Shown here piece after piece: positions 43,860 through 50,007 of a stretch of 50,007 nt of DNA. This stretch comes from Micromonospora rosaria. Lineage in GTDB: Bacteria; Actinomycetota; Actinomycetes; Mycobacteriales; Micromonosporaceae. The translations under genes were made by a program, and so were the position numbers. The notes beneath the pieces were generated by a model. That model saw only the letters and a list, made by a program, of their open reading frames with translations. It was not told the origin of the DNA and did no database searches. The DNA lies in contig NZ_LRQV01000042.1 in the NCBI RefSeq assembly GCF_001567585.1, positions 1 through 50,007 on the forward strand, in the 5' to 3' direction. Position 1 is the stretch's first letter; each line of letters begins with the position of its first letter.

Positions 43860-44078
43860 ATGTGGTGGTCGACGACGCGACGCTCACGGTCGGTCCGGGT
43901 GGGTGACGAAGGTCGATGGGGGCGGTGGCGCTGGGTGACATCTCGTTCACCGGAGGTCGGCCATTATGCCCCAGCCCGTCTCGTGAGCAGCGCCATACCC
44001 CCGGCGGTCTTCGCCAGGTGGCGCCACCTAGCATCGGCCCATGACGCCCGGAGAGGGGAGTCCGTTGGTGACTGCTGA
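43860..44078 (+). other. Possible Trp-rich leader ORF before trpC
   Basis: GGAGG (43850-43854), five bases, then ATG TGG TGG: a good ribosome site with two Trp codons directly after the start. The frame stays open for 72 codons, with Trp at positions 2, 3, 20, 23, 25 and 57, and ends inside trpC at TGA 44076-44078. Trp content is far above normal. Rare codons (ATA, TTC/TCA mix, TAT) and the length speak against a classical short leader peptide, so this may be chance. Confidence 0.3.
44016..44034 (+). promoter_or_regulatory. trpC leaderless -10 overlapped by a 14-bp palindrome
   Basis: TAGCAT (44029-44034) is six bases before ATG 44041. The perfect palindrome AGGTGGCGCCACCT (44016-44029) abuts and shares one base with it, filling the -10/-35 spacer. 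A repressor bound there would block the promoter. Confidence 0.55.
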
Positions 44079-44931
44079 GCATGGGCACGCGGAGGGGGAC
44101 GAGGCCGGTCCGGCGGCGCCCGCTAGCGTGCTCGACGAGATCCTGGCCGGTGTCCGCGAGGACGTCGCCCGACGGCAGGAGCAGGTTCCGCTGGAGCGGA
44201 TCCGCGAACTGGCCGCCGCCGCGCCGCCGCCGTTGGACGCGTACGCGGCGCTGCGCAAGCCCGGCGTGGCCGTGATCGCCGAGGTGAAGCGCTCCTCGCC
44301 GTCCAAGGGGCGGCTGGCGGAGATCGCCGACCCGGCCGACCTGGCCGGGCAGTACGCCTCCGGTGGGGCGCGGGCGATCAGCGTGCTGACCGAGGGGCGC
44401 TGGTTCGGCGGCTCCCTCGACGACCTCGCCGCGGTCCGGGCCGCCGTCCGGGTGCCGGTGCTGCGCAAGGACTTCGTGGTCTCCAGCTACCAGGTGCACG
44501 AGGCGCGGGCGCACGGGGCGGACCTGGTCCTGCTGATCGTCGCCGCGCTGGAGCAGAACGTGCTGGTCGGCCTCCTGGAGCGGATCGAGTCGCTGGGCAT
44601 GACCGCGCTGGTCGAGGTGCACACCGAGGAGGAGGCCGACCGGGCCCTGGAGGCCGGTGCCCAGGTGATCGGGGTCAACGCCCGTGACCTGCGTACCCTT
44701 CAGGTGGACCGGTCGGTGTTCGAGCGGATCGCGCCCGGCCTGCCGAGCAACGTCGTCAAGATCGCCGAGTCGGGCGTGCGGGGTCCGCACGACCTCATCC
44801 GGTACGCCTCGGCGGGCGCGGACGCGGTGCTGGTCGGCGAGGGCCTGGTCACCCAGAAGAGCCCCCGGGAGGCGGTGGCCGAGCTGGTCAACGCCGGCAA
44901 CCACCCGGCCACGCCCCGGCCGGTGCGGTGA
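44041..44931 (+). CDS. trpC: Indole-3-glycerol phosphate synthase
   Basis: TIM-barrel enzyme closing the indole ring from CdRP. 296 residues, with an N-terminal extension of about 25 residues before [20 protein letters not shown]. Active-site blocks: [74 protein letters not shown] and [16 protein letters not shown] 44041 is at leaderless spacing from TAGCAT; GTG 44068 would drop most of the extension. Its stop begins the mini-ORF that leads to trpB. Confidence 0.96.
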   Translation: MTPGEGSPLVTAEHGHAEGDEAGPAAPASVLDEILAGVREDVARRQEQVPLERIRELAAAAPPPLDAYAALRKPGVAVIAEVKRSSPSKGRLAEIADPADLAGQYASGGARAISVLTEGRWFGGSLDDLAAVRAAVRVPVLRKDFVVSSYQVHEARAHGADLVLLIVAALEQNVLVGLLERIESLGMTALVEVHTEEEADRALEAGAQVIGVNARDLRTLQVDRSVFERIAPGLPSNVVKIAESGVRGPHDLIRYASAGADAVLVGEGLVTQKSPREAVAELVNAGNHPATPRPVR

Positions 44932-44975
44932 GCGTCCACCCCGCGACGACCGAGAGGATCAGGAGCACCCGATGA
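44928..44975 (+). other. Mini-ORF linking trpC to trpB (GTGA to ATGA)
   Basis: GTG 44928 overlaps the trpC stop; after [15 protein letters not shown] its TGA overlaps the trpB ATG (44972). It contains the trpB ribosome site CAGGAG. In Streptomyces a small trpX gene lies between trpC and trpB; this is shorter and shows no evident similarity. Confidence 0.38.
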
Positions 44976-46222
44976 GCGCCGACGTGCCCGCCCGCGCAGC
45001 AGAGGCCACCGCGCAGCCCGACGGCACCGGTCACTTCGGCCGCTTCGGCGGCCGGTTCGTGCCGGAGGCGCTGGTCGCGGCGCTCGACGAGCTGGGTGAG
45101 GCGCACCGGACGGCGATGGCCGACACGTCCTTCCGGGCGGAGTTCGGCGCGCTGCTGCGGGACTACGCCGGCACCCCCTCGCTGCTCTACACCGCCGACC
45201 GGTTCTCCGCTCAGGCCGGCGCGAAGGTCCTGCTCAAGCGGGAGGACCTGAACCACACCGGGGCGCACAAGGTGCGCAACGTCCTCGGTCAGGCGCTGCT
45301 CACCCGGCGGATGGGCAAGCGACGGGTGATCGCCGAGACCGGGGCCGGGCAGCACGGCGTCGCCACCGCCACCGCCGCCGCCCTGTTCGACCTGGAGTGC
45401 GTCGTCTACATGGGCGAGGTGGACACCGAGCGGCAGGCGCTCAACGTGGCGCGGATGCGGATGCTCGGCGCCACCGTGGTGCCGGTCACCACCGGGTCCC
45501 GCACCCTCAAGGACGCGATGAACGAGGCGATGCGGGACTGGGTCGCCAACGTCGACGAGACCCACTACCTGATCGGCACGGCGGCCGGGCCGCACCCGTT
45601 CCCGGCGCTGGTCCGTGACTTCGTCCGGGGCATCGGTGACGAGGCGCGGCAGCAGTGCCTGGACCTGACCGGGGCGCTGCCGGACGCGGTGACCGCCTGC
45701 GTGGGCGGCGGCTCCAACGCGCTGGGCATCTTCCACGCCTTCGTCGGCGACCCCGACGTGCGGCTGTACGGCTTCGAGGCCGGCGGCGACGGGGTGGAGA
45801 CCGGCCGGCACGCGGCCAGCATCACCGGTGGCACCTCCGGGGTGCTGCACGGCGCCCGCACCTACGTGCTCCAGGACGCCGACGGGCAGACCGTCGAGTC
45901 GCACTCGATCTCCGCCGGGCTGGACTACCCGGGGGTCGGGCCGGAGCACGCCTGGCTGCACGACACCGGCCGGGCCACGTACCTGCCGGTGACCGACGCC
46001 GAGGCGATGGCCGCGTTCGAGCTGCTCTGCCGGACCGAGGGGATCATCCCGGCGATCGAGAGCGCGCACGCCCTCGCCGGCACCCTGAAGGTCGCCCCGA
46101 AGCTCGCCGCCGACCTGGGCCGGGAGCCCACCATCGTGGTCAACCTCTCCGGCCGGGGCGACAAGGACGTGCACACCGCCGGCGAGTACTTCGGCATCCT
46201 CGACAAGGAGGAGAACGCGTGA
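44972..46222 (+). CDS. trpB: Tryptophan synthase beta chain
   Basis: PLP enzyme joining indole and serine. 416 residues. [23 protein letters not shown] lysine in [18 protein letters not shown], the [20 protein letters not shown] motif with catalytic Glu, phosphate loop [15 protein letters not shown] and C-terminal [17 protein letters not shown] are all typical of TrpB1. ATG follows CAGGAG. The stop GTGA starts a tandem 71-bp repeat before trpA. Confidence 0.98.
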   Translation: MSADVPARAAEATAQPDGTGHFGRFGGRFVPEALVAALDELGEAHRTAMADTSFRAEFGALLRDYAGTPSLLYTADRFSAQAGAKVLLKREDLNHTGAHKVRNVLGQALLTRRMGKRRVIAETGAGQHGVATATAAALFDLECVVYMGEVDTERQALNVARMRMLGATVVPVTTGSRTLKDAMNEAMRDWVANVDETHYLIGTAAGPHPFPALVRDFVRGIGDEARQQCLDLTGALPDAVTACVGGGSNALGIFHAFVGDPDVRLYGFEAGGDGVETGRHAASITGGTSGVLHGARTYVLQDADGQTVESHSISAGLDYPGVGPEHAWLHDTGRATYLPVTDAEAMAAFELLCRTEGIIPAIESAHALAGTLKVAPKLAADLGREPTIVVNLSGRGDKDVHTAGEYFGILDKEENA

Positions 46223-46360
46223 GCGAGCTTGGCGAGCGAACCATCGTTGTCGTGGTCCGCGTCGACGCCGCACGTAGTGAGGTGGCGGCGTGAGCGAGTC
46301 TGGCGAGCGAACCATCGTTGTCGTCGTCCACGGCGACGCCGAACGCAGTGAGGTGGCGGC
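46219..46360 (+). repeat. Tandem 71-bp repeat between trpB and trpA, each unit a 24-codon ORF
   Basis: Unit 1 (46219-46289) and unit 2 (46290-46360) differ at seven or eight positions. Each begins GTGAGCGAG and ends GAGGTGGCGGC. Read from its GTG, each unit encodes 24 residues beginning MSE.GERTIVVVV and ending RSEVAA. The TGA of one overlaps the GTG of the next: trpB TGA/unit 1 GTG at 46219, unit 1/unit 2 at 46290, unit 2/trpA at 46361. trpA has no other good ribosome site than the GAGGTGG inside unit 2. Confidence 0.9.
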
Positions 46361-47164
46361 GTGAGCCGGATCGGGGTGGCGTTCGACAAGGCGCGGGCCG
46401 ACGGGCGGGCGGTGCTGGTCGGCTGCATGCCGGCGGGGTTCCCGACGGTCGAGGGCAGCATCGCGGCGATGACCGCGATGGTCGAGGCCGGCGTCGACGT
46501 CATCGAGGTGGAGATCCCGTACTCCGACCCGGTGATGGACGGCCCGGTGATCCAGAAGGCCAGTGACATCGCCCTGGCCGGCGGGGTACGGACCCGGGAC
46601 ACCCTGCGCATCGTCGAGGCGGTCGCGGCCACCGGCGCGCCGGTGGTGACGATGACCTACTGGAACCCGATCGAGCAGTACGGCGTGGACGCCTTCGCCC
46701 GGGACCTGGCCGCCGCCGGGGGCACCGGCCTGATCACCCCCGACCTGATCCCCGACGAGGCCGACGAGTGGCTGGCCGCCTCGGACGCCCACCAGCTCGA
46801 CCGGACGTTCCTGGTCTCGCCCTCCTCCACCGACGCCCGCCTGGCGATGACCGTCGAGCACTGCCGGGGCTTCGTCTACGCGACCGCGGTGATGGGTGTC
46901 ACCGGGGCCCGGACGCAGACCTCCTCCGCCGCGCCGACCCTGGTCTCCCGGGTCCGCGCCGTCACCGACCTGCCGGTCGGGGTGGGGCTGGGCGTCGGCA
47001 CCGGCGCGCAGGCCGGCACGGTCGCCGGGTACGCCGACGGGGTGATCGTGGGCAGCGCCCTGATCCGCTGCCTGCTCGACGCCCCGGACGAGGCCAGCGG
47101 CGTGGCCGCGCTGCGGACGCTGAGCGCCGAGCTGGCCGAGGGCGTGCGCAACCCGCACCGCTGA
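46361..47164 (+). CDS. trpA: Tryptophan synthase alpha chain
   Basis: TIM-barrel subunit cleaving indole-3-glycerol phosphate and feeding indole to TrpB. 267 residues. The catalytic Glu and Asp lie in VIEVEIPYSDPVMDGPVIQK; GLITPDLIPDEADEW, YATAVMGVTGART and LPVGVGLGVGTGAQAGTVAG are family blocks. GTG 46361, joined to trpB through the repeat ORFs. Last gene of the trp run, with a hairpin after it. Confidence 0.97.
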   Translation: MSRIGVAFDKARADGRAVLVGCMPAGFPTVEGSIAAMTAMVEAGVDVIEVEIPYSDPVMDGPVIQKASDIALAGGVRTRDTLRIVEAVAATGAPVVTMTYWNPIEQYGVDAFARDLAAAGGTGLITPDLIPDEADEWLAASDAHQLDRTFLVSPSSTDARLAMTVEHCRGFVYATAVMGVTGARTQTSSAAPTLVSRVRAVTDLPVGVGLGVGTGAQAGTVAGYADGVIVGSALIRCLLDAPDEASGVAALRTLSAELAEGVRNPHR

Positions 47165-47202
47165 CCCGCCGCACCCCTGCCCCGCCGCACCGCTGACCGA
47201 CC

Positions 47203-47227
47203 CCGCCCGGCACCGCCCACCGGGCGG
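47203..47227 (+). terminator. Hairpin after trpA
   Basis: CCGCCCGG (47203-47210), a 9-base loop, CCGGGCGG (47220-47227), 39 bp after the trpA stop. A probable end of the trp transcript. Confidence 0.6.
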
Positions 47228-47263
47228 CATCCCACCGCGCCGAGCCGGACCTCGCCCCGGTGT

Positions 47264-47323
47264 CGGAAGCCCCGCAGCAGGTCCGGAAGCCTCCGTAAGG
47301 GTCCGGAAGCCCCGCACCGGGGC
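47264..47323. repeat. Three 20-bp tandem repeats in the trpA-lgt gap
   Basis: Units beginning CGGAAGCC start at 47264, 47284 and 47304. The 384-bp gap between trpA and lgt holds the terminator, this repeat and the lgt -10 box; no gene is evident. Confidence 0.85.
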
Positions 47324-47534
47324 CGAACCGGGCATCGGGCGGCGTTGCCGCCGGATCGGACAATCTGCCCTGCCCTGGACAGGTGAGCCCGCACCGGCGG
47401 AGATCGCCGCGCTGTTCGCCGTCCGTTCGCCGGCCGGTCGTCGGCGGGACCCGCGGTGGTCGGCGGGGCGTCGGGGAGCGGCCGGTTGACGACGAGCGGG
47501 CCTACCGGGGTGCCGCCGGGGCGTCGGGCGACGG

Positions 47535-47540
47535 TAGCGT
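47535..47540 (+). promoter_or_regulatory. -10 box of lgt (leaderless)
   Basis: TAGCGT, eight bases before GTG 47549; no ribosome site. Transcription probably begins at or within two bases of the start codon. Confidence 0.55.
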
Positions 47541-47548
47541 GTTGACCC

Positions 47549-48706
47549 GTGACTCTCGCCTCGCTGACTCCCCAGGCGGCTCTGCCCAGCCCCAGCACCG
47601 CTGTCTGGCAGATCGGCCCTGTGCCGCTCCGGGCGTACGCGCTCTGCATCATCCTCGGCATCGTGGTGGCCTGCTGGGTCACCGAGCGGCGGCTGCGCCA
47701 GCGCGGCGTCGCCCCGGGCGCGGTGCTGGACATCGCGGTGTACGCGGTGCCCGCCGGCATCATCGGCGCCCGGATCTACCACGTGATCACCTCGCCGGAC
47801 AAGTACTTCGGCGCCGGTGGGGAACTCATCAAGATCTTCTACATCCACGAGGGTGGGCTCGGCATCTGGGGCGCGGTCGCCGGTGGCGCGGTCGGCGCCT
47901 GGTTCGCCGCCCGCCAACTCGGCATCCCGTTCGCGGTGGTGGCCGACGCGCTCGCCCCCGGCCTGCCGCTGGCCCAGGCCGTCGGCCGGGTCGGCAACTG
48001 GTTCAACAACGAGCTGTACGGCGGGCGGACCACGCTCCCGTGGGGCCTGGAGATCCACCGGATGGATCCGCAGAACCCGGGCCACGCGCTCCGCGACGAC
48101 CAGGGGCAGCCGATCCTCGAACCGGGCCTGTACCACCCGACCTTCGCCTACGAGGCGCTGTGGAACGTCGGCGTCGCCGTCATGGTGCTGCTGCTCGACC
48201 GGCGGCTGCGCCTCGGCCGGGGCCGGGCCTTCGCCCTGTACGTGATGGGCTACACCGTCGGCCGGTTCTGGATCGAGATCATGCGGACCGACGAGGCCAA
48301 CCGGATCCTCGGCGTCCGGCTCAACGTGTGGACCGCCGCCCTGGTCTTCCTCGGTGCGCTGATCTACTTCGTGCGGGTCCGCGGCCCCCGGGAGTACGTG
48401 ATCCCGGTCGGTGCCGGCGCGGCGCCCGTGCCCACCGGCCCCAGCGGCGACGTCTCCCAGCTCGACCTCTCCCGGCGGGAGGAGAAGCCGTCCACCGCCC
48501 CGGAGGGGTACCGGGCGGTCACCGAGGACGAGTTCCGCGCGTACCAGGAGACCGGGGCCGTGCCCGACGAACCGGATCGGGCGCGCGGGGCCGACCCGGA
48601 CGCACCGACGGAGAGCGGCGACGCGCCCGCCGCCGACGGGTCGACCGCCGACGCGGGGGCTCCCGCCGAGGGTGGCACCGGCCGGCGCGTCGACCGCGAC
48701 AGCTGA
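47549..48706 (+). CDS. lgt: Prolipoprotein diacylglyceryl transferase
   Basis: Membrane enzyme that adds diacylglycerol to the lipobox cysteine, the first step of lipoprotein maturation. 385 residues with about seven helices in residues 18-285. The Lgt signature is GRVGNWFNNELYGGRTTLPW (about 149-168); RAYALCIILGIVVACWVTER, FYIHEGGLGIWGAVAGGAVG and LYHPTFAYEALWN with the conserved His are present. The last 95 residues are an acidic disordered extension absent from short homologues, as often in actinobacteria. GTG 47549 is chosen on the leaderless box. Confidence 0.97.
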   Translation: MTLASLTPQAALPSPSTAVWQIGPVPLRAYALCIILGIVVACWVTERRLRQRGVAPGAVLDIAVYAVPAGIIGARIYHVITSPDKYFGAGGELIKIFYIHEGGLGIWGAVAGGAVGAWFAARQLGIPFAVVADALAPGLPLAQAVGRVGNWFNNELYGGRTTLPWGLEIHRMDPQNPGHALRDDQGQPILEPGLYHPTFAYEALWNVGVAVMVLLLDRRLRLGRGRAFALYVMGYTVGRFWIEIMRTDEANRILGVRLNVWTAALVFLGALIYFVRVRGPREYVIPVGAGAAPVPTGPSGDVSQLDLSRREEKPSTAPEGYRAVTEDEFRAYQETGAVPDEPDRARGADPDAPTESGDAPAADGSTADAGAPAEGGTGRRVDRDS

Positions 48707-48724
48707 GCGGGAGAGGCGGCAGCG

Positions 48725-49906
48725 ATGCGTAGCGCGGTGGTGGTCGGGGCCGGACTGGGTGGCCTGGCGGTGGCCGGCGCGCTGGCCGGCTCCGGCTGGC
48801 GGGTCACCCTGCTGGAGCGGGCCGACCGGGTCCGGCCGGAGCCCACAGCCGTCGTGCTCTGGCCCAACGGGGTCCGCGCGCTGCGGGCGCTCGGCCTCGA
48901 CACCGCCCTGGCGGCGATCTCGACCCCGCTGGCCGACGGTGGGGTCCGCCGCCCGGACGGGCACTGGCTGGTCCAGCCCCGGCCGGCGGCGGCCGAGCGC
49001 ACCCCCGTGATCGTGCACCGGGAGGACCTGCACGACGCCCTGATCGCGGGCCTCGGCGACCGGGTGGAGCTGCGGACCGGGGTGACCATCCGGACGGTGC
49101 GGGCGACCCCCGACGACCGGCCGGCGGTCGGGGACGGTCGGCAGATGTTCGCCGCCGACCTGGTCGTCGCCGCCGACGGCACCGACAGCGTGGTCCGCCG
49201 GCACCTCGCCCCCACCTCCAGCGTGGTCAGCTCCGGCTGCGCCACCTGGGCGGCGGTGGTCCCCTGGTACCGGGCGCCGCAGGCGGCCGTGGACCACCCG
49301 GACGGCGGGGAGGTGCTCGGCGCCGGGTACCGCTTCGTGGTGGCCCCGCTGGGCGAGCACGGCTCGACCCGGCGCGGCGGCGTCTACTGGGCCGCGACGG
49401 CGGCCGGCGCGCCCCGGCCGGAGCCCCCGGAGACCCAGCTCACGCTGCTGCGCCGTTGGTACGCGGGCTGGCCCGGCCCGATCGGCGACCTGCTCGACGC
49501 CACCGACCCGGGCGCCCTGGTGCAGCACGAGATCCGTGAGCTGCGCCCGCTGCCCCGCACGTACGCCTTCCCGGCCGGCCCGGGGGGCGTGGTGCTGCTC
49601 GGTGACGCCGCACACGCCATGCCGCCGCACCTCGGCCAGGGGGCGTGCCTCGCCTTCGAGGACGCGGCGACCCTGCAGAGCCTGGTCCGGGAGATCAGCC
49701 TGCCGGACGCGCTCGCCCGGTACGACCGGGCCCGGCGGCCCCGGGCGGCGACGGTGGTCCGGCAGACCCGCCGGATGTCGGCGGTGCTGCGGACCCGGGG
49801 CCGGCTGGCGTTGCGGGCCCGGGACGCCGCGCTCGGCGCGATCACCCCGAGACTGCTCGGCAACGCCGCCGAGGCCGCCGCCCGCTGGCAGCCGCCCACC
49901 CCCTGA
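48725..49906 (+). CDS. FAD-dependent monooxygenase (PHBH-like)
   Basis: Group A flavoprotein hydroxylase, 393 residues. FAD-binding Rossmann start VVVGAGLGGLAVAGALAGSG, ribose motif RVTLLERADRV, DG motif VVAADGTDSVVRRHL, GD motif VVLLGDAAHAMPPHLGQGAC then LAFEDAATLQSLV. Substrates of such enzymes are usually aromatic or polyketide; none can be named. ATG follows GAGAGGCGG, 18 bp after lgt, so it may be cotranscribed. Confidence 0.93.
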   Translation: MRSAVVVGAGLGGLAVAGALAGSGWRVTLLERADRVRPEPTAVVLWPNGVRALRALGLDTALAAISTPLADGGVRRPDGHWLVQPRPAAAERTPVIVHREDLHDALIAGLGDRVELRTGVTIRTVRATPDDRPAVGDGRQMFAADLVVAADGTDSVVRRHLAPTSSVVSSGCATWAAVVPWYRAPQAAVDHPDGGEVLGAGYRFVVAPLGEHGSTRRGGVYWAATAAGAPRPEPPETQLTLLRRWYAGWPGPIGDLLDATDPGALVQHEIRELRPLPRTYAFPAGPGGVVLLGDAAHAMPPHLGQGACLAFEDAATLQSLVREISLPDALARYDRARRPRAATVVRQTRRMSAVLRTRGRLALRARDAALGAITPRLLGNAAEAAARWQPPTP

Positions 49907-49907
49907 G

Positions 49908-49936
49908 CCGCCGGGCGGGTCAGGGCCGCCCGGCGG
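49908..49936. terminator. Bidirectional terminator, monooxygenase / GNAT gene
   Basis: CCGCCGGGCGG (49908-49918), loop GTCAGGG, CCGCCCGGCGG (49926-49936): a perfect 11-bp stem two bases after the monooxygenase stop. The loop holds the stop codon of the opposing GNAT gene. Confidence 0.75.
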
Positions 49937-50007
49937 TGGGTTCGGCGAGGCAGGCGGTGCCGATCCGGCGGAAGCCGACCCGCAGGTAGACCCGGGCGAT
50001 CTCCAGG
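49920..50007 (-). CDS. GNAT-family acetyltransferase, C-terminal end (cut by window)
   Basis: Only 28 codons and the stop (TCA on plus at 49920-49922) are inside. The peptide LEIARVYLRVGFRRIGTACL then AEPTAGRP has the YLRVGFRRIGTAC pattern of the last strand of GNAT N-acetyltransferases. The start and acetyl-CoA site lie beyond base 50007, so the substrate is unknown. Confidence 0.7.
   Translation of the reverse strand, partial: LEIARVYLRVGFRRIGTACLAEPTAGRP

Noticed and set aside
44888..49630. A 1580-codon open frame on the minus strand across trpB, trpA and lgt
   Set aside because: It runs antisense to three certain genes, has no family motif, and results from the lack of stops in very GC-rich antisense frames.
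1..50007. Prophage, insertion sequence or integrated element
   Set aside because: No transposase, integrase, tRNA attachment site or terminal repeats were found, and base composition looks even by eye.

Overview
This high-GC window is actinobacterial. Gene order and protein sequences point to the Micromonosporaceae (Micromonospora or a close relative). The evidence is the division cluster ftsQ-ftsZ-yggS-sepF-yggT-wag31, a PriA-type HisA in place of separate HisA and TrpF, an IdeR/DtxR-type iron box, and many start codons sitting 6-8 nt after a TANNNT box, as in leaderless actinobacterial mRNAs. The family assignment is inference; no rRNA or tRNA gene is visible.

Layout. 1-10193: end of the division and cell-wall cluster (ftsQ end, ftsZ, yggS, sepF, yggT, wag31), a long disordered membrane protein with a C-terminal Cys/His knuckle, a DUF167 protein, a DksA/TraR zinc-finger protein, lspA, an RluD-type pseudouridine synthase and an anchored hypothetical. 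10460-13694: a MinD/ParA-like protein with a repetitive Pro/Tyr-rich front half, a DUF2567 membrane protein and a convergent LON-domain protein. 13803-18836: hisD-hisC-hisB-(57 aa)-hisH-(107 aa)-priA. 18964-25405: a large LuxR-type ATPase regulator, two DUF3558-like proteins, an ArsR/SRPBCC pair, an OhrR-like regulator and an NADPH oxidoreductase. 25538-29242: hisF, a winged-helix-like protein, and a divergent YczE/MocR pair. 29371-33442: LtrA, a long-chain acyl-CoA ligase and a TIGR03085 protein. 33602-40479: a heterodimeric ABC exporter, an iron-box-controlled DUF2470 protein, and an ABC-2 exporter operon that ends in its own TetR regulator. 40643-47164: hisI-trpE-trp membrane protein, a small inverted gene, then trpC-trpB-trpA. 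47549-50007: lgt, an FAD monooxygenase and the end of a GNAT gene.

Functional links. The histidine pathway is split into hisDCBH-priA, hisF and hisI. HisI overlaps trpE, so one transcript probably carries both pathways. No trpF is present, which fits PriA serving both. LspA and Lgt are two of the core lipoprotein-maturation enzymes, and at least one clear lipoprotein lies between them.

The most unusual signal is at gene junctions. Several his/trp junctions carry a tiny ORF whose start overlaps the upstream stop (NTGA) and whose stop overlaps the downstream start (NTGA). At trpB-trpA the module is a tandem 71-bp repeat. Related short tandem repeats that include stop or start codons occur at five other gene ends, and one more lies inside an intergenic region.
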